Assembly: GCA_000719695.1 (NCBI GenBank)
Contig: JOHN01000016.1
Span: 62,001 to 126,000 of the forward strand
DNA: 64,000 nucleotides
Origin: Streptomyces sp. NRRL F-6131
Lineage (GTDB): Bacteria > Actinomycetota > Actinomycetes > Streptomycetales > Streptomycetaceae
Direction: 5' to 3'
The position numbers and the translations under genes were made by a program. Position 1 is the first letter of the stretch; each line of letters begins with the position of its first letter. Below are positions 59,861 to 64,000 of this stretch, in pieces. The notes below the pieces were generated by a model, which did no database searches, was not told where the DNA came from, and worked only from the letters and a program-made list of their open reading frames with translations.

Positions 59861-60406
59861 TCAGTCGAGGTCGGTGACGGCCAGCGCGTCGGCGATCAGG
59901 CGGGTGGCGAAGTCGTGGTCGTCGCCGACGATCCGGTTGATGTGCTCGGCGAGGAGGACGGAGGTGGCCTCCAGCGGGTTCATCTCGGCGCCGGTCCAGT
60001 CGCCGTACTGCGCGCGCCACAGGTTGGGGCTCAGGCCGGTGCCGGCGGCGATGAGGAGACCGGCCATGGTGGGGATGACCTCGGGGCGGAAGGTGTTGGG
60101 CATCATCCGCATCGTCGCCACCAGGGTCGGCACCACGTGTTCGACGACCTCCTTGTCGTGCCGCTCGCAGACCGCCCGCAGCCAGTCCATGTACATGTAG
60201 ATGAGCGTGCACACCCCGTCCAGCAGGGCGTCGGCCTCGGCGGGGCCGAGGGAGGCGGCGAACTGGTCGACCATCCGCTGCTGTTCGGGGTCGGTGCCGG
60301 TGCGGCCGTCGTAGATGGCCTTGAGCCGGGAGTCGATCACCAGGAGCGCGGTGCTCACGTCACCGACGGGCGCGTTGGCGGGGTCGCAGGGCGATGACGA
60401 TGACAC
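59861..60406 (-). CDS. Conserved hypothetical helical protein (181 aa)
   Basis: A 181-residue cytoplasmic, mostly helical protein (STALLVIDSRLKAIYDGRTG, MVDQFAASLGPAEADALLDG, EVVEHVVPTLVATMRMMP, TSVLLAEHINRIVGDDHDFA). The GTG at 60406 with a strong GAGGAGG site is preferred over an ATG 13 codons upstream that lacks one. It lies 125 bp after the large propeller protein gene on the same strand, so it may be the last gene of that operon. Family not recognised; Met-rich middle (MYMDWLRAV, MRMMPNTF) is notable. Confidence 0.75.
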   Translation of the reverse strand: MSSSSPCDPANAPVGDVSTALLVIDSRLKAIYDGRTGTDPEQQRMVDQFAASLGPAEADALLDGVCTLIYMYMDWLRAVCERHDKEVVEHVVPTLVATMRMMPNTFRPEVIPTMAGLLIAAGTGLSPNLWRAQYGDWTGAEMNPLEATSVLLAEHINRIVGDDHDFATRLIADALAVTDLD

Positions 60407-60531
60407 GGGATCCTCCTCGGACGGACGCAGGGAGTAGCGTCGCATGTTCGCAGGGTGGCGCGTCGAGGAAAACCGGAATCCCGGCCCGCCTGATGTCCGG
60501 TCAGCGGACGCCGGGGGCGGGGACGGTGGGC

Positions 60532-63528
60532 TCAGCGCACGGTGACCCGGAGGTTGGCGAGCAGCGTCCCGCCGTCGGCGGAGGTGGCGAGGACGCGGCC
60601 GGAGCGGTGCCGGTAGGTGACGGCGCCGGCGTGCCGGCGCACCTCGATCCGCTCGCCGGAGGCGTTCGGTACGTGGACGGTGAGCGCGGGCGCGGAGCAC
60701 GGGCCGGTGCCCGCGTACCCGCGCAGGCCGGTGCCGTCCGGGGTCGGGACGGTGAGCGCCCAGTGGTCCCCGTCGGTGGCGGGGCCCGAGGGGGCGCGGC
60801 CGTCGAGGGACAGTTCGGCGGCCGGGAGGTCGGAGGTCCAGCGCAGGACGGTGCGGTCGGGGGCGGAGTCCCCGGGGCTCGGATCCCCGGCGGCGGCGGC
60901 CGGCTCGGCGGTGAGCAGGCCGCCGGCGGCGAGGGCGACCGGGTCGGGCAGGTCCGCCGGGTCGGTCCGCTCCAGCAGGTCGGTCAGGGCGTCGTCCACC
61001 CGCAGGCGGCCGCGCAGCTCCCAGCCCGGGAGGTCCCAGCGCCACACCTCGGTGAGCCAGGAGCGCGGGGTCGACGGGGTGCGGACGATCGCCGCGCAGC
61101 CGCCGGGCGTTCGCGTGATGCCGCCCAGCAGCCGGTGCTCGCCGCCGAGTTCGCGCCAGACCGCGGTCGGGCGCGGGGCCAGGGTGTCGAGCACGACGAT
61201 GCCGCCGTCGGCCGAGGCGATCAGGTGGCGGCCGTCGTAGGAGGGCGCCAAGTGCCGTGCCCGCAGGGTGGTCCAGGGCCGGACGGTGCGGGTGGCGAGG
61301 TCGAGGTGGGAGAGTTCGCTGAGGTCCGGGCCGTGGTCGGCGACCAGCAGGGCGCTGCCGCCGTGGTCGGCGAGGACGAACCGGTCGGTGGGCGTGTCCC
61401 AGTGGGCGCGGGTGCGGCCGTCGGGGCCGAGCAACCGGGCGCCGGCCTGGCCGCAGGCGACCAGCACGGAGCCGGAGGCGAGCAGGGCGGCGTCCAGGAC
61501 CGGCAGCGTGCCGGGCCGGTCGGCCGCCGTGTGCACGGGGGCGGTGCCGCGCGGCGGGGGCACCGGCCGGGGGCGGGGCAGGTCGGCGGCGGTCAACGGG
61601 TCGGCGCGGTTCAGCAGTCGGTCGAACATGGGGTGTTCGGCCGGGCCGCCGTGGGTGCCGAAGCCGCCGTCGCGGACGACGGCGCGGGCGGCGGCGGTGG
61701 CGAGTTCCCGGTCGGTGGCCGCGTCGGCCGCGGGCAGGCCGGCGAGCGTGGCGGCGAGCGCGGAGCGGCCGGTGGTGGCGGGGTCGCCGTCGCCGTCGAG
61801 GACGGCGCGGGCGAGCGCCCGAGTGGCGTCCCCGGCGCCCAGCGCCAACAGGTACGGCAGGGCCCGGCCGCGGGTGGGGCCGCCGAGGGCGACGGCGTCC
61901 CGGAGGTCGGCGGCGACCATGGGGCGCAGTGCCTCGTCCGGCCAGGCCGCGTCGACGGCGCCGAGCCGGTCGCCGGCCGCGCGGCAGTGCTCGGCCCAGG
62001 CCACGCGCAGCCCCCGGGCGGCCTGCGGGTCGGTGTCGGCCAGGCGCTCGACGGCGGTGGCGAAGACGCCCCGGCGGTGGGCGGTGCGGACGGCCCGCTC
62101 GCGCTCGCCGGCCCGCCACCAGAGGCGGACCACCAGGTCGGCGGCCAGGTTCCGGCCCTCCGCGAGTTCGGCGGCCTGCGCGCTGCGGCCGTGCCGGTCG
62201 AGCAGGGCGGCCGCCTCGGCGGGCGCGTTCAGCAGGTCGGCGAGGACGAAGGCGGCCTCGTCGAACCGCTCCTGGCGCTCCAGCCGCTCGGCGGCGTGCC
62301 GGTAGAGCTCGGTGAGGTGCTGGTGGACGGAGCCACCACCGAAGGCACTCGCCACGGCCGGGCCGACGCGGTGCGGGGTGGGGCGCAGTTGACCGGCGAA
62401 GCGCTTGGGCAGGGCGAGGGTGAGCCAGGTGCGCGGCGCCGTCCGGCCGTCCTGCTGCCGGACGGCGAGCGGGACGGCGTCGCGCAGGGCGTCCTCCCAG
62501 CGGTGCTGTTCGAAGGCGCGGGTGAGTTCGCGCAGGTAGCGGACGTGCCGGTCGTGGAGGAGGTGGGCGGCGGGGGTGCGCAGGGTGAGCCGGGCGAGGA
62601 CGTCGCCGAGCCACGGGCGGCGGGTCCGGCCCGGGGCGGGACGGCCCGACGCGGCGGCGGCGGCCGTCTCCGCGGTGCCGCCGTTCCCGCTCCCTCTGCC
62701 GTTCCCGCTCCTTTTGCCGTTCCCGCTCCCGCTCCCGTTCCCGGCCGCGGACCGGCCGAAGAGCAGTGCGTAGGCGATTCCTCCGGCGATCGAGGCGTAC
62801 ACCACACCGGCCGGGTCGAAGCCGCGGTCCGCGAACACTCCGAGGCCGTACAGCACCACGAAGAGCAGCGGCACGAACATCACCAGCACGACGAGCACCG
62901 TCGCGGCGCGGTTGTCCAGGGCGGACGACCGGGCGGAGCGCCGCCGACGGGACCGACGGGAGCGCGCGCCGTCGTCAGGCGCGGGTTCGCCCCCGGACGG
63001 CGCCTCGGCGGTCAGCCGCCGGGCCCGCTCGGAGGTCGGCCGGATCCCGGCCGCCGCCCGGAGGTCCGGCCCGGCGGCCGGGGGCACCGAGTCCTCGACG
63101 GGTGTCGCGGCGGGGACCGGTGCGACACCGAGCGGGCGCGGCCGGTGCAGGGTGAGGCCGGTCAGCAGGAGCCAGTCGGAGGGATCCTGCGACGGCAGCT
63201 CGCGCAGCGCATGGCTGACCGTCAGCTCGCCGTGCCGGAGCACCAGTCGACCGTCCTCGGCGGCCGGGTCGGAGCCGGTCCCGACAGCGGCCAGCGCGCC
63301 ACGACCGGCGCGCTCCAGCGGAACGCCGGGGGCCCGGTCGGCGCGGGTGCGGACCGGGTCCGGCAGCACCAGGAGCCAGCGGCCGTCCGGCAGTTCGTGC
63401 AGCCGCGCGCCCTCGCACCAGAGCTCCAGGACGCGCTCGACGGCCTCCGGCGCGCCGATCAGCGGCACGTCGAGCACGAAGCCCGCGGCGAGGACGGTCC
63501 CGGTGGCGTTCCCGGCGGCGGCGTTCAA
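60532..63528 (-). CDS. Large membrane protein with propeller, bpX6-like N-terminus
   Basis: A 998-residue protein starting at a TTG inside the previous stop codon (TTGA), with GGAG upstream. Residues 1-150 (AGFVLDVPLIGAPEAVERVLELW, LPDGRWLLVLPDPV, APGVPLERAGRGALAAVG, DWLLLTGLTLHRPRPLGV) resemble, from memory, the bpX6 domain of MoxR-vWA-beta-propeller ternary systems. Two membrane helices follow (about 225-270: ATVLVVLVMFVPLLFVVLYG, VVYASIAGGIAYALLFG), then a GNGSGSGNGK linker, a helical TPR-like region (about 320-680) and a C-terminal beta-propeller-like region (about 690-998). Its MoxR and vWA partners would lie beyond the right edge. Operon with the truncated gene upstream. Confidence 0.75.
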   Translation of the reverse strand: MNAAAGNATGTVLAAGFVLDVPLIGAPEAVERVLELWCEGARLHELPDGRWLLVLPDPVRTRADRAPGVPLERAGRGALAAVGTGSDPAAEDGRLVLRHGELTVSHALRELPSQDPSDWLLLTGLTLHRPRPLGVAPVPAATPVEDSVPPAAGPDLRAAAGIRPTSERARRLTAEAPSGGEPAPDDGARSRRSRRRRSARSSALDNRAATVLVVLVMFVPLLFVVLYGLGVFADRGFDPAGVVYASIAGGIAYALLFGRSAAGNGSGSGNGKRSGNGRGSGNGGTAETAAAAASGRPAPGRTRRPWLGDVLARLTLRTPAAHLLHDRHVRYLRELTRAFEQHRWEDALRDAVPLAVRQQDGRTAPRTWLTLALPKRFAGQLRPTPHRVGPAVASAFGGGSVHQHLTELYRHAAERLERQERFDEAAFVLADLLNAPAEAAALLDRHGRSAQAAELAEGRNLAADLVVRLWWRAGERERAVRTAHRRGVFATAVERLADTDPQAARGLRVAWAEHCRAAGDRLGAVDAAWPDEALRPMVAADLRDAVALGGPTRGRALPYLLALGAGDATRALARAVLDGDGDPATTGRSALAATLAGLPAADAATDRELATAAARAVVRDGGFGTHGGPAEHPMFDRLLNRADPLTAADLPRPRPVPPPRGTAPVHTAADRPGTLPVLDAALLASGSVLVACGQAGARLLGPDGRTRAHWDTPTDRFVLADHGGSALLVADHGPDLSELSHLDLATRTVRPWTTLRARHLAPSYDGRHLIASADGGIVVLDTLAPRPTAVWRELGGEHRLLGGITRTPGGCAAIVRTPSTPRSWLTEVWRWDLPGWELRGRLRVDDALTDLLERTDPADLPDPVALAAGGLLTAEPAAAAGDPSPGDSAPDRTVLRWTSDLPAAELSLDGRAPSGPATDGDHWALTVPTPDGTGLRGYAGTGPCSAPALTVHVPNASGERIEVRRHAGAVTYRHRSGRVLATSADGGTLLANLRVTVR

Positions 63529-64000
63529 CTGGTGCTCCTGACCATGTACTGGAGCCGGCCGGTCACGGCGTCGCCGACCGCGGTCCAGCCGGGCGTGGTC
63601 TCGCTCGCGATCCACTGCTGGGTGGGGTGGACGGCCGGCGGCGCGGTGCCGCCGCAGAACCGGCTCAGGGTGCGGACGCCGTCGGCACGGACCGCCCGCA
63701 CCATGCGGCTGCCGGGCGACCAGGTGATCAGTACCGGTTCGCGCCGGTCGTGGACCAGGCCGACCACCTCGGCGTTCTCCCGGAACGACAGCCGCCGCTC
63801 GTCCCCGAGCCTGGTCCAGACCGTCCACCGGTGGCCGTCGTCGGACCAGGCGGCCGTGCCGCCGGCGTGCACCAGGTGCCGGGACCGCATCGCCTCCGGT
63901 TGCAGCGCCCGGTCGAACAGCCTCGGCTCGCGGCACCGTTGGAACCCGCGCGGGCCCTCCGCGCGGCTGCCCACCGGGCCGTCGTCGGTGACCGCGCCGT
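63525..64000 (-). CDS. 3' part of a beta-propeller-like protein (cut by window edge)
   Basis: The last about 158 residues of a protein whose start lies outside the window; the frame is open to base 64000. The sequence (HLVHAGGTAAWSDDGHRWTV, ENAEVVGLVHDRREPVLITW, MVRAVRADGVRTLSRF, QWIASETTPGWTAVGDAVTG) is beta-rich with regular Trp and Gly, as in a propeller-like repeat. It overlaps the large protein by 4 nt, so both belong to one operon. An internal GTG at 63974 is not evidence of a start. Confidence 0.7.
   Translation of the reverse strand, partial: GAVTDDGPVGSRAEGPRGFQRCREPRLFDRALQPEAMRSRHLVHAGGTAAWSDDGHRWTVWTRLGDERRLSFRENAEVVGLVHDRREPVLITWSPGSRMVRAVRADGVRTLSRFCGGTAPPAVHPTQQWIASETTPGWTAVGDAVTGRLQYMVRSTS

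Overview
The window is very GC-rich. Its genes show almost exclusively G/C in the third codon position, frequent GTG/TTG starts, GTGA/ATGA/TTGA stop-start overlaps, many secreted and Tat-type proteins, and a Streptomyces-type phospholipase D. It reads as a piece of chromosome from a Streptomyces- or Kitasatospora-like actinomycete. No transposase, integrase, phage gene or CRISPR array was seen. Most annotation is from protein motifs recognised by eye; no database search was possible.

Left part (1-8.3 kb): a secreted protein cut by the left edge, a tiny secreted two-cysteine protein, a DinB-like protein, the pseudouridine breakdown pair psuG-psuK with a divergent LysR regulator and a strong terminator, a secreted subtilisin whose C-terminal P-domain is out of frame, and a Crp/Fnr regulator overlapping a protein with a class III nucleotide-cyclase-like domain and a long His/Asp-rich tail.

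Centre-left (8.3-18.3 kb): the most unusual region. Eight genes on the minus strand look like one operon, in transcription order: an Hsp70-like ATPase without substrate-binding domain, two related small GTPases, a Pro-rich protein with an unassigned N-terminal domain, a large membrane-inserting dynamin-like GTPase, a third related GTPase, a second dynamin-like GTPase, and a 56-residue acidic protein. Such a set suggests a membrane-acting, NTP-driven surveillance or stress system.

Middle (18.5-47.6 kb): an antibiotic-kinase-like protein, a membrane protein, phospholipase D, enoyl reductase FabV, a SUKH protein, an operon of a Ser/Thr kinase receptor and htpG, a DMT-like membrane protein, several secreted proteins (NlpC/P60 hydrolase, YVTN propeller protein), a dihydrofolate-reductase-like pseudogene with an amber stop, a GNAT enzyme, a two-gene secreted carbohydrate operon (PQQ-type sugar dehydrogenase and lyase-like protein sharing a CBM-like module) behind a palindromic operator, a stand-alone GyrB-like ATPase that has lost catalytic residues, a zinc-ribbon/PASTA protein, an ABC-F ATPase with a possible leader peptide, phosphoglucomutase and a YciI protein.

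Right part (47.6-64 kb): a tRNA-Tyr-like gene, a cytokinin-dehydrogenase-like flavoprotein, small cytoplasmic genes (GNAT, ArsR-type regulator, AhpD, HAD), a MoxR-DUF58-DUF4129 operon, a secreted serine hydrolase, and at the right edge a minus-strand operon with a large protein that resembles the bpX/beta-propeller component of MoxR-vWA-propeller ternary systems. Intergenic spaces carry many short tandem repeats (9-22 bp units), a recurrent feature of this window.
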